The notes under the pieces are model-generated. The model worked only from the letters and a program-made list of their open reading frames with translations, had not been told where the DNA came from and ran no database searches. A program made the translations under genes and the position numbers. A stretch of DNA of 64,000 nucleotides from Lactobacillus kalixensis DSM 16043 (GTDB lineage: Bacteria; Bacillota; Bacilli; Lactobacillales; Lactobacillaceae): positions 1-64,000 of the forward strand of contig NZ_AZFM01000005.1 of assembly GCF_001434335.1 (NCBI RefSeq), written 5' to 3'. The number at the start of each line of letters is the position of its first letter. Position 1 is the stretch's first letter. This document shows positions 17,394 through 24,790 of the stretch, one piece after another.

Positions 17394-18119
17394 TTAGTTA
17401 AGCACACGCTTAGCTGCTGATGGATAGAAATATGAACTTAAAGATTGAACGATTACGCCTTGCTTTGGAGTTGCAGCGTGAACGTATTGGTTATTACCAA
17501 GGTAGATACCTACATGGTATGGAGATGTTGCTGAACCCCAGAACAATAAGTCACCAGGTTGTAAGTTGCTCATTGATACTGAAGTACCTTGCTTAATTTG
17601 AGTATAAGTAGTACGGGTTACGTCAATACCTGCAGCGTTCTTGTAAACGTATTGTACTAAACCTGAGCAGTCAAATGCTGAAGGACCAGCTGAACCCCAA
17701 GAATAAGGCTTACCAACTTGAGCCTTAGCTAAAGAAATAATTGATGAAGCTGTAGCTGAGGCTTGGGTAGACTTCTTCTTAGTCTTAGTAGCAGCAGTTG
17801 AAGATGCATCTACAGCATACTTGCCATCAATCCATTGATTTTCGCCGATTTCGTACCAAGTGTTACCCTTAGAATCAGTCTTAGTATCAAGAACATTCCA
17901 AGTAGTACCGTGTTGAGCACGTTTACCAGTGAAACGACCACCTTCGTAGTTATTCCAAATGTTAACTCCGTAACCTTGAACGTACTTAACCTTGATTTGA
18001 GTAGTAGCGGCTTGAACATGGCTAGTAGCTGATGGCTTAACTGCATTAACAGTAGCAAGTCCACCAATTGTAAGTGCAGCAGCTGCTGTTGCTTTAACAA
18101 AACTATTCTTTAATTTCAA
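17394..18119 (-). CDS. Secreted NlpC/P60 endopeptidase with SH3-like domain (241 aa)
   Basis: The second of three tandem P60 genes. It has a signal peptide (MKLKNSFVKATAAAALTIGG), an SH3-like domain (KVKYVQGYGVNIWNNYEGGR, residues about 42-105), a short linker and an NlpC/P60 domain containing FDCSGLVQYVYKNAAG (Cys), SPYHVGIYLG (His) and QYVHAATPKQG (His). It shares domain order with the 293-residue paralogue but has a shorter linker, and its catalytic domain is closest to that of the third copy, which lacks the SH3 part. Its promoter region carries an exact WalR-type box. The product should hydrolyse muropeptide links at the cell surface. Confidence 0.93.
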   Translation of the reverse strand: MKLKNSFVKATAAAALTIGGLATVNAVKPSATSHVQAATTQIKVKYVQGYGVNIWNNYEGGRFTGKRAQHGTTWNVLDTKTDSKGNTWYEIGENQWIDGKYAVDASSTAATKTKKKSTQASATASSIISLAKAQVGKPYSWGSAGPSAFDCSGLVQYVYKNAAGIDVTRTTYTQIKQGTSVSMSNLQPGDLLFWGSATSPYHVGIYLGNNQYVHAATPKQGVIVQSLSSYFYPSAAKRVLN

Positions 18120-18201
18120 TCTTTCTTCTCCTGATAATCCTATCTATACAGCAGATTAAGTAACTCTGCTAATGTCTAATCCTTTAAGGATTCCTTAAAA
18201 T

Positions 18202-18247
18202 GTTTACGTTTTATATAATACTCGTCTTATATTACAATAACGTTACA
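18202..18247 (-). promoter_or_regulatory. Promoter of the 241-aa P60 gene with exact WalR-type box
   Basis: On the minus strand TGTAAC-GTTAT-TGTAAT (18247-18231) is an exact WalR consensus. Its second half site also forms a -35-like TTGTAA, followed by about 16 bases and a TATAAA -10 in the string TATTATATAAAACGT. The same TATTATATAAAACGT string recurs upstream of the third P60 gene. Confidence 0.65.
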
Positions 18248-18270
18248 AAATAAATACTTGTACGTAAAAA

Positions 18271-18297
18271 GCTCTTAAGGATGATTTCCTAAAGAGC
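18271..18297 (-). terminator. Terminator of the third P60 gene
   Basis: GCTCTT and AAGAGC arms with an inner AGGA/TCCT pairing are followed by a T-run on the minus strand. The hairpin sits 39 bases past the stop of the gene ending at 18336. Confidence 0.7.
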
Positions 18298-18335
18298 CTT
18301 TTTTATATTCAGATGGGAATTAATTTTTTTAAAAA

Positions 18336-18821
18336 CTAGTCAAGCACACGCTTAGCTGCTGATGGGTAGAAGTATGAGCTTAAAGCTTGCTTACGAACAC
18401 CTTGACTTGGAGTTGCTGCGTGAACGTATTGACCGTTACCTACATAAATACCTACGTGGTATGGAGCTGATGCTGAACCCCAGAATAACAAGTCACCCTT
18501 CTTAAGGTTACTCATTGATACTGACTTACCTTCCTTAACTTGAGTGTAAGTAGTACGAGTCAAGTTAACACCAGCTGCGTTTCTATAAACGTATTGTACT
18601 AAACCTGAGCAGTCAAATGCTGAAGGACCAGCTGAACCACTAACGTAAGCTTTACCAACTTGCTTCTTAGCAAGACTTACGATTGCCTTACGCTTGTCTG
18701 ATACAGTTGCGGCTTGAACTTCTTGTCCGTTATTTGCAACTGGAACATTTACTACTGAAATACCAGTAAAGAAAATAGATAAAACTGCTGCTAACTTAAC
18801 TAAATCACGTTTAAATTTCAA
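18336..18821 (-). CDS. Secreted NlpC/P60 endopeptidase without SH3 domain, TTG start (161 aa)
   Basis: The third P60 paralogue consists of a signal peptide and a bare NlpC/P60 domain (FDCSGLVQYVYRNAAG, APYHVGIYVG, QYVHAATPSQG). I place the start at the TTG at 18821. AAGGAG lies ten bases upstream, and the resulting N-terminus MKFKRDLVKLAAVLSIFFTG is a proper signal peptide like those of the two neighbours. The ATG at 18980 would add 53 residues with no signal peptide and would overlap the kinase gene upstream, so it is unlikely. Promoter and WalR-like elements lie between 18850 and 18898. Confidence 0.9.
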   Translation of the reverse strand: MKFKRDLVKLAAVLSIFFTGISVVNVPVANNGQEVQAATVSDKRKAIVSLAKKQVGKAYVSGSAGPSAFDCSGLVQYVYRNAAGVNLTRTTYTQVKEGKSVSMSNLKKGDLLFWGSASAPYHVGIYVGNGQYVHAATPSQGVRKQALSSYFYPSAAKRVLD

Positions 18822-18851
18822 AATTAATTCTCTCCTTAACGTTTCTTCATT

Positions 18852-18898
18852 TGTTGACGTTTTATATAATACCTGCTTAATGTTACAAGCATGTATCA
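18852..18898 (-). promoter_or_regulatory. Promoter of the third P60 gene with WalR-like box
   Basis: On the minus strand TGATAC-ATGCT-TGTAAC (18898-18882) has one imperfect and one exact WalR half site with the correct five-base gap. It leads into TTGTAA, 16 bases, then TATAAA within TATTATATAAAACGT, the same string as in the promoter of the 241-aa paralogue. Confidence 0.5.
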
Positions 18899-18972
18899 AA
18901 AGAGCTACTAACTCGTTAAGAAGGGTTGCAAACACGTTAAAGAAGAGTAATTTTATGTTACAAACGCGCCTT

Positions 18973-19524
18973 TTATTCACCGCGAAGGCTTGCTACAAGG
19001 GCATTTAGCTTCTCGGCAGTCTCATGCCAGGTGTCATTAAGTAAGATATGAGCGTAAGGTTTTAAATCTTCTGGCAGACGGTTTAATTCATCTCCGCTAA
19101 GGCGCTCTTTGACTGTTTCAAGCGAGTCGCCGCGCTTAATCAAGCGCTCTTTCAACTCATCCATTGTCGAAGTTGTTACATATAAGAAATAAAATTCTGA
19201 CGGATTCAATTGTTTTACGTAACTTTCAATTCCTTTAATATCTACTATTAAAGAAACGATGTCGCTCTTTTGCCAAGCTGCGTTTAATGCCTCCCTACTT
19301 GAACCATATTGATAATTTCCGTATCTAATATGTTCGAAGAAGTGCAACTTATTGAAAGTTTCGTCAATTTCAAAATAATAATCTTTCCCATCAGCTTCGC
19401 CTTCGCGCATTGGACGCGTTGTGTGTGTTAAGACGCGCGGAACTTTAAATTCTTGATGAAGATAATTGGAAATGGTAGTTTTTCCGGCCCCACTTGGCCC
19501 TGCAATTAAAATTATTTTTTTCAT
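18973..19524 (-). CDS. Guanylate kinase-like P-loop kinase
   Basis: The 183-residue protein has the guanylate kinase P-loop IAGPSGAGKTTISNYL and the GMP-binding region THTTRPMREGEADGKDYYF. It is about 20 residues shorter than typical Gmk, and the middle is diverged. Gmk phosphorylates GMP to GDP; this copy may be a paralogue of the housekeeping enzyme, which in Firmicutes usually sits beside rpoZ, and no rpoZ is here. The gene stands alone upstream of the P60 cluster. Function as a GMP kinase is plausible but not certain. Confidence 0.8.
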   Translation of the reverse strand: MKKIILIAGPSGAGKTTISNYLHQEFKVPRVLTHTTRPMREGEADGKDYYFEIDETFNKLHFFEHIRYGNYQYGSSREALNAAWQKSDIVSLIVDIKGIESYVKQLNPSEFYFLYVTTSTMDELKERLIKRGDSLETVKERLSGDELNRLPEDLKPYAHILLNDTWHETAEKLNALVASLRGE

Positions 19525-19629
19525 TATGATGCTTTCCCTTGTAAACTTGGTCTATTTATAATAACATTCTACTATTGTAAAAGAAGATAATTTTTTCGAA
19601 TAGAGATAAAAATTGATAGGAGGATTTTT

Positions 19630-19932
19630 ATGAAGAAAGCAGACGTTAAAGTTGGTGCCATTCTTAATGGTAAATCTGAAGAAGAATTGAAGAAGCCATT
19701 CCAAGGCAAAGTTGAAAAGATCTACGAAAACTCAGCTCTCTTGGCAATCACTTCATATGATCCAGTTGATGAAACTGCAATCAGCGACTTAAACAACAAG
19801 ATTGTCGTTAACTTCAAGAACTTGAAAGTTGCTCGCAGTGCTAATAAAAATAGTAAAACTGCTTCAACTAATGAAGTTAAGATTGAAAAGGTTAACGACG
19901 CTGTTAAAAAAGACGCTGACGATCAAAAATAA
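19630..19932 (+). CDS. DUF2187-like small KOW-type protein
   Basis: A 100-residue protein whose central part (FQGKVEKIYENSALLAITSY, then NKIVVNFKNLKVA) follows the pattern of DUF2187: a G-x-V-E-x-x-x-x-N-S core and a V-V-N-x-K-N-x-K-V end. The C-terminal 30 residues are lysine- and asparagine-rich and probably disordered. A strong ribosome site (TAGGAGG) precedes the ATG. It is a single-gene unit with its own terminator. DUF2187 proteins have no established function; the small beta-barrel pattern hints at nucleic acid binding, which is inference. Confidence 0.65.
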   Translation: MKKADVKVGAILNGKSEEELKKPFQGKVEKIYENSALLAITSYDPVDETAISDLNNKIVVNFKNLKVARSANKNSKTASTNEVKIEKVNDAVKKDADDQK

Positions 19933-19944
19933 AGAATATTTTCT

Positions 19945-19975
19945 GAGCAGGGACTTGATTCCCTGCTCTTTTTTT
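19945..19975 (+). terminator. Terminator after the DUF2187-like gene
   Basis: A perfect nine-pair stem (GAGCAGGGA and TCCCTGCTC) with a six-base loop is followed by a T-run. Confidence 0.92.
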
Positions 19976-20018
19976 GCCTAAAATTGGCATGTAACTTTTT
20001 TACGAGGAATATTTATCA

Positions 20019-21524
20019 ATGAAAGAAAAAACTAAACAAGTTCTCTACTATTTTATTCTGCTCCAGCCTTTTTTGGATCTTTATTGGTTCTACAATGGCA
20101 AGTTAGCAGAAGTTTTACCTTTTACATTGCCGACGATTATCAGAATTTTGGCAGTTTTTGCTATTTTCTGCATGTTCTTCAGTCAGAAGCAAAATTGGCA
20201 AAAGTTGGGCCGCGATAAGTGGTTAATCGCTTATTTGGTCTTACTAGTCATCTACAGTATTTTACATTTGTGGCACGTGCGCAATTTTACCAGCGTTAAT
20301 CCAAGTAATTATGGTTATTCTGCTGGTAGCGAGATTTTCTACTTAATTAGAATGGCACTACCTTTAGCAACAATGTATTTTACTAAGGAAAGTGACTTTT
20401 CAGCTCAAGATTTAGCTAATGTAATCAAGTGGATCTCAGGTTTGTTCTCAGGCACCATTGTTATTAGTAATTTATTCGTTATTTCGCTGCGTTCATACGG
20501 CGAGGGCCGCATTTCTGCTAATATTTTTCAATGGTTCGTAAATAGTCAGATTGGCTACTCCCACATGGCCTCTAAGGGTTTCTTCAACTTCTCCAACATG
20601 GTATCCGCTGTTTTATTTATGTTAGTACCATTTATGGTCTACTATCTTTTCAGTGAATTCAATTGGAAAAATACTGTTTTGCTCATTATGCAAGCTTTAG
20701 CCATGATCGAGCTTGGTACTAAGGTCGCAGCTTTTGGCCTAATTGGTGGAATCGTGATTGCTATTTTAATCCACGCTGCCCACGCCTTTTTGTTCAAAAA
20801 TGCTAAAAAAAATTCCAAGGCGCTCATTACTGCACTTGTAATTGCTATGGCAGCTGTTGGTATTCTACCATTTAGTCCAACCATTCAACGCTACAATTAT
20901 GAAAAGCAATTGGCACTTCAGTCTGACCATGATTTAAGTAAAGAAAAGCAGGAACTTGCTGCCGGTTTAAAGAAGTATCCAAAAGGTGAAAAGCGCGAGG
21001 AATTCTTACGAGACTTTATTGAAAAGAATTATGAAGCTTATGCTTTAAACAAGCGCTTCGTCTTCAAGAGCTATCCTTACAAATATGATCCGGAATTTTG
21101 GCTCAGAATTATGCGTGAGCCTGGCGATTTACGGATGCAGAACCGGCATTTGGAACTTGCGATGCTTAACCAGGTTGTCAAGACTAACAACAATAAGCTC
21201 GATAAAGTTTTCGGGATATCTTACACTAGAGAGAGCAATATTTTCAACTTAGAGCGCGACTTTATGTCACAAGTTTATTCTTTAGGTTGGATCGGCATGA
21301 TTCTCTTCATTGGGCCATACGTTGGAATTTTGCTATATGGAGTATTTAAGTGGCTAACTAATAAGCGAGTTAGAACCTACTTGATTTCAACGTTTTTAGC
21401 AGCAACAGTCTTTATGCTGGCTGCGGCATATTCATCTGGTAATGTGATGGACTTTTTGACCGCCAGCTTGATTCTTGCCTTTACTGAAGGTAATTTATTA
21501 ATCCAAATTAAAAAGCAGCTTTAA
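20019..21524 (+). CDS. O-antigen ligase/polymerase-like membrane protein
   Basis: A 501-residue protein with about 10-12 membrane segments. A large non-membrane region at about residues 290-400, rich in charged residues, sits between the late helices. This topology, with a big external loop before the last membrane helices, is that of the Wzy/O-antigen ligase superfamily, although the catalytic motif is not obvious to me. It is not in the EPS operon and no transferase gene is adjacent. It could polymerise or attach a second surface glycan. The stop codon lies in the loop of the terminator hairpin, so the gene ends its own transcript. Confidence 0.7.
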   Translation: MKEKTKQVLYYFILLQPFLDLYWFYNGKLAEVLPFTLPTIIRILAVFAIFCMFFSQKQNWQKLGRDKWLIAYLVLLVIYSILHLWHVRNFTSVNPSNYGYSAGSEIFYLIRMALPLATMYFTKESDFSAQDLANVIKWISGLFSGTIVISNLFVISLRSYGEGRISANIFQWFVNSQIGYSHMASKGFFNFSNMVSAVLFMLVPFMVYYLFSEFNWKNTVLLIMQALAMIELGTKVAAFGLIGGIVIAILIHAAHAFLFKNAKKNSKALITALVIAMAAVGILPFSPTIQRYNYEKQLALQSDHDLSKEKQELAAGLKKYPKGEKREEFLRDFIEKNYEAYALNKRFVFKSYPYKYDPEFWLRIMREPGDLRMQNRHLELAMLNQVVKTNNNKLDKVFGISYTRESNIFNLERDFMSQVYSLGWIGMILFIGPYVGILLYGVFKWLTNKRVRTYLISTFLAATVFMLAAAYSSGNVMDFLTASLILAFTEGNLLIQIKKQL

Positions 21525-21533
21525 GCTGCTTTT
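21511..21533. terminator. Terminator overlapping the stop of the ligase-like gene
   Basis: A near-perfect palindrome (AAAAGCAGCTT and AAGCTGCTTTT around one base) contains the TAA stop and is followed by seven T on the plus strand. Its symmetry suggests it also ends the converging minus-strand gene. Confidence 0.85.
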
Positions 21534-21539
21534 TTTATT

Positions 21540-22166
21540 CTAATTTTTACTTTGCTTAATAAAACTTGCATCAGGAATTCTAATCAAATAGTAAACTGTC
21601 GCAATTCTTCCTGCATGTAAGCCAATTCCGTTACGCCAATTTTGCTTATATTTAGCAGTGTAAATCGCAACATAAGCACGCTGATATTTTTTATCCATCT
21701 TAGTCAATTCTTTCTTGATATATGGGATTTTTTCAGCATTAACGTCCGTTGCAGTATTACCGTAAGCAACAGAAGCATAATCACTTGAAACGGTCATTTT
21801 ACTACCAGCGCGATAAAAAGTATAAGTTTGTGAACCTTCTTTTTTCTTAGAAGAATTAATTGTCACATAGCTAGAATTGCCAGTACCTGTGCTCATAATA
21901 AGTGGCTCATACTTGATTGTTGAACTAATGCGGCTAGCATCTTCCAGATCAGGATTATCTAAAATTCCTTGATTAATCATCCATCCTGCTGCTACAAATA
22001 ACACCACAATTTCTAGAACATCGAGCATGACATTACGCGGACTAAAGCGCCGATGCTCCTTAATAATCATCTTAATGCGGCGTCTGCGAATATTTTGAAT
22101 TATAAAGACTAAATAAAGAATGATGGCAACCCAAATTAGGATGCCCAACAGATTCCAGCTTATCAT
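21540..22166 (-). CDS. Membrane protein of unknown function, possibly LVIS_2131 family
   Basis: A protein of about 208 residues. It has an N-terminal membrane helix (SWNLLGILIWVAIILYLVFI), a basic stretch (QNIRRRRIKMIIKEHRR), a second helix (LDVLEIVVLFVAAGWMI) and a soluble, probably extracellular C-terminal domain of about 140 residues. I choose the ATG at 22166 because GGAGG lies ten bases upstream; the reading frame extends to 22205 without such support. The layout reminds me of the lactobacillar LVIS_2131 family, which has no known function. It converges on the ligase-like gene. Confidence 0.65.
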   Translation of the reverse strand: MISWNLLGILIWVAIILYLVFIIQNIRRRRIKMIIKEHRRFSPRNVMLDVLEIVVLFVAAGWMINQGILDNPDLEDASRISSTIKYEPLIMSTGTGNSSYVTINSSKKKEGSQTYTFYRAGSKMTVSSDYASVAYGNTATDVNAEKIPYIKKELTKMDKKYQRAYVAIYTAKYKQNWRNGIGLHAGRIATVYYLIRIPDASFIKQSKN

Positions 22167-22365
22167 ACGGCAAGTTCCTCCATAGCCTTTATTATAAGTT
22201 ATCAAATTAATTTTGAATAGGGTGCCGAGTGATCAATATTTCAACTTAAATGGCAAGTGCGATCTATTTTACCTTATAGTCTCATAATCTTACTATTAAT
22301 TGAATATTGAGCTAATTTATGTCAAAATGTAAGTGTTAACATAATAGATTTAGTTAGGGAAAATC

Positions 22366-22812
22366 ATGGTAGCTGTAGCATTTTATTCAATAACTGGTCA
22401 AACCAAAAAATTTGTTATAAAAACTGGCTTAGAAGCTCATGAAATCACCGACGAATTGCCACAGTATGAAATGAAAGAGGACTATGTGTTAATTACACCT
22501 TCTTATCAAGATTTTATGATGGATTCAATCGTTGATTTTTTGAATTTCAAAGATAATAAAAAGAAACTCGTCGGTATCATTGGCTGCGGCAACCGAAACT
22601 TCAGCGACTTGTTTGCACAAACAGCCAAGAAGCTTTCAGTTACTTTAAAAGTGCCAATTCTATACCTCCTCGAATTTAGCGGTTCGACTGAAGATGTCCA
22701 AAACGTTCGTAATATTATTAAGAAGCTCAATAATGGTGAAACTACAACCCAAAAGGTTGAAAAGCCTAAAGAGTTACGAAATAAGATTAGCTTCTTAAGC
22801 GATTATAGGTAA
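22366..22812 (+). CDS. nrdI: Flavodoxin-like NrdI
   Basis: A 148-residue flavodoxin-fold protein with the FMN phosphate loop YSITGQTKKFV and the NrdI signature GIIGCGNRNFSDLF. NrdI normally supplies an oxidant to assemble the manganese-tyrosyl radical cofactor of the class Ib ribonucleotide reductase small subunit, NrdF. An AGGGA ribosome site precedes the ATG. The gene is three bases from the nrdF-like gene. All key NrdI features look intact, which makes the degenerate partner next door more remarkable. No nrdE or nrdH is present here. Confidence 0.92.
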   Translation: MVAVAFYSITGQTKKFVIKTGLEAHEITDELPQYEMKEDYVLITPSYQDFMMDSIVDFLNFKDNKKKLVGIIGCGNRNFSDLFAQTAKKLSVTLKVPILYLLEFSGSTEDVQNVRNIIKKLNNGETTTQKVEKPKELRNKISFLSDYR

Positions 22813-22815
22813 ACA

Positions 22816-23748
22816 ATGACTGAGAAATATAAAGCAATAAACTGGAACAAGATTGAAAATCGCCTTGATTACTCAGCATGGTCACGTTTAAATGACTTTA
22901 TTTGGGAACCAGAGCGTGTTCCAGTATCAAACGACAAACAAGAATTTGATAAATTAGATGCGTCAGTTAAAGAAACCTTCTTGAAGGCTTTTGCTGCACT
23001 GACACTCTTATCAACTGTTCAAGTAAAAACTGGTAATGAAGCAGTAAAAAAAGACGCTGCTACTCCTCAAGAATACAGTGTCTTTACTGCGTTGACATAT
23101 CTAGAAGCAATTGCTAACAAAGGGTACGGTTATGTTGTCGGCACCTTGGCAAGTCCACTTCACGTTAATGATTACTTTGACTGGGCTGAAAACAATTCAG
23201 CTTTACAAGCAATTATTCAGAAGTATCTTGATATTTATGAGAATGGTACTCGCTGGCAGAAGAAGATTGCTTTATCCTTTATGGAAATGTCAATCTATCA
23301 TACCGGTTTTTATGCACCATTATTCATCTTTGGTAATGGCGAATTATCAAGAAGTACTGAAATTGTTAAATTAGCAATTAGAACAACTTCATTTAATGCT
23401 ATGTATCCGGGAGTTAAATTCCGTTTAGAAAAAGACAACTTGCCTGAAGATGAACAAAAGAAGATTGAGCCATGGCTTAACAATTTTGTTAAGGAAATGA
23501 CTGATATAATGGATGCCTTCATTAAGGACTTCTACAAAGAAGTTGGTTGGTCAGAGGATGCACTAAACTACTTCCACTACACCATCAGCAAGAACTTCAT
23601 GAATCTGGGTTATCCTACTCCGTATCCAGATGATATTATGCACAGTCTAAGTGATGTTATCCAAGATGGCGTAATTAAGAGCGCTAACTTTGAAGATTTC
23701 TTCTACTACTCTAATCGCAACGCATTAACTAGATTAGACAATGAATGA
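22816..23748 (+). CDS. Degenerate class Ib ribonucleotide reductase small subunit-like protein (NrdF-like)
   Basis: The 310-residue protein aligns end to end with NrdF: AINWNKIENRLD, FIWEPERVPVSND, LTLLSTVQ, TYLEAIANKGYGY, FMEMSIYHTGFY and IRTTSFNAMYPG. Against Salmonella NrdF numbering the metal ligands read D67 to Ser66, E98 kept as Glu97, H101 to Ala100, E158 kept as Glu157, E192 to Thr191 and H195 to Asn194. The radical tyrosine (Tyr104) is kept. The protein ends soon after the E-D-F-F motif and lacks the acidic, aromatic tail that docks on NrdE. A normal diiron or dimanganese site is therefore unlikely. It may be a metal-free radical protein, a pseudoenzyme or a regulator working with NrdI. 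The ligand reading comes from motif alignment by eye. Confidence 0.85.
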   Translation: MTEKYKAINWNKIENRLDYSAWSRLNDFIWEPERVPVSNDKQEFDKLDASVKETFLKAFAALTLLSTVQVKTGNEAVKKDAATPQEYSVFTALTYLEAIANKGYGYVVGTLASPLHVNDYFDWAENNSALQAIIQKYLDIYENGTRWQKKIALSFMEMSIYHTGFYAPLFIFGNGELSRSTEIVKLAIRTTSFNAMYPGVKFRLEKDNLPEDEQKKIEPWLNNFVKEMTDIMDAFIKDFYKEVGWSEDALNYFHYTISKNFMNLGYPTPYPDDIMHSLSDVIQDGVIKSANFEDFFYYSNRNALTRLDNE

Positions 23749-23752
23749 AAAT

Positions 23753-23791
23753 AAAAAGCGAGAAAGGTTTATGATCCTTCCTCGCTTTTTT
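23753..23791. terminator. Bidirectional terminator between the nrdF-like and Rpn genes
   Basis: An AAAAAGCGAG arm pairs with CTCGCTTTTTT around an inner AAGG/CCTT pairing; A-runs and T-runs on both sides suit both converging genes. Confidence 0.82.
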
Positions 23792-23795
23792 GACT

Positions 23796-24647
23796 CTAAT
23801 TTTCTTTCATGAATTGTTTTAATTCATCACTAGAGTAATCAGAACCATAGATTTTTTTCAAGAGATTAAGAATATCGGCATCTGCGGTTCTCTCGCCTCT
23901 CATTGCCTTAATGGTGTTTATAATGCTTTCACGCTTTCCTTCTTGTTTACCTTTTTTAATCCCTTCTTGAATTCCTTCTTGTTTACCTGCTTTTTTACCT
24001 TCATTAACTAAAGTGTCAATATACATCCTATGGTCCCTCCATTCTGGTGTCCTTGAGTATGCATCCATACGAAATTGAATCTTATTAGTAAATTTTGTCC
24101 TAGGTGCAGTTTCACCATTCATCAGCTTAAAGAAATTCTGTAAGTCTGTTGAAACTTCACCTTTGTCACCAACTGAGTTTAAATATATTATCTCAGTTCT
24201 GGTGTCTAAGGCAAGCGCAAAGTCTTGATTGCAGCGATAGACAAAATCATATTCTCTCAATCCTGTGCCCATCGGATCAAATGGACACAGGAAAATCACA
24301 TATGACGGCGGTAATTCACTATAGTTCTTACCTGCACGCAAAGATTCTGTATCTAAACGTGACATGTAGTACCGCGCCCTCAAATCCATATGATGTTGAT
24401 CTGCCACCTGCATTTCAACGTCATACTGTCTAGCTGGACCATCTTTTCCCATTTCCTTAGCCCAAATATCCATAATCACTGACTTATGCTTGCGATCATC
24501 GACCACTCTTTCTTGAGTATGAACTTCCAGCCTCTCAATCTTTAGTTTGGGTAAAATGCTTTGGATCAGCATCTGACAAGTTACTGGATCTTTCATTACG
24601 TTTTGAAACATCACATCATCAGTAATTGCCGTTGATTCAATTGCCAT
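23796..24647 (-). CDS. Rpn/PD-(D/E)XK nuclease family transposase-like protein
   Basis: The 283-residue protein has the layout of the Rpn (recombination-promoting nuclease, YhgA-like) family. An N-terminal PD-(D/E)XK fold carries Asp60 (VIMDIWAK) and the E-x-Q motif at residues 78-80 (YDVEMQ). The C-terminus contains repeated E-G-K-K/Q-E-G units (residues about 225-248). Members are often called putative transposases but act in vitro as DNA endonucleases that raise recombination. It is a single gene with convergent and divergent hairpins around it. No terminal repeats are visible, so I do not call an insertion sequence. Confidence 0.82.
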   Translation of the reverse strand: MAIESTAITDDVMFQNVMKDPVTCQMLIQSILPKLKIERLEVHTQERVVDDRKHKSVIMDIWAKEMGKDGPARQYDVEMQVADQHHMDLRARYYMSRLDTESLRAGKNYSELPPSYVIFLCPFDPMGTGLREYDFVYRCNQDFALALDTRTEIIYLNSVGDKGEVSTDLQNFFKLMNGETAPRTKFTNKIQFRMDAYSRTPEWRDHRMYIDTLVNEGKKAGKQEGIQEGIKKGKQEGKRESIINTIKAMRGERTADADILNLLKKIYGSDYSSDELKQFMKEN

Positions 24648-24743
24648 CTTCTTCCTCCATATTTAATTTTTGAGGTTTTACCCTCTATAATTAAATACGC
24701 AAAAAAAGGTGGAATTTTTCCTAAAAAATTCAAGAAGGTAAAA

Positions 24744-24778
24744 AAATACGTCACTCTGTTTTACAAAGGGGCGTATTT
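24744..24778 (-). terminator. Terminator of the 180-aa hypothetical gene
   Basis: AAATACG and CGTATTT arms surround a 21-base loop. The minus strand continues into a run of seven T. It lies 13 bases past the stop at 24791. Confidence 0.65.
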
Positions 24779-24790
24779 TTCGAATTTACT

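Noticed and set aside
17810-18100. Open frame inside the 241-aa P60 gene in another minus frame
   Set aside because: It lies wholly within a well-supported secreted hydrolase gene; its leucine-rich composition comes from frame-shifted alanine and threonine codons.
23796-24647. Insertion sequence around the Rpn-type gene
   Set aside because: The Rpn family is named transposase by history, but no terminal inverted repeats or target duplications are visible here.
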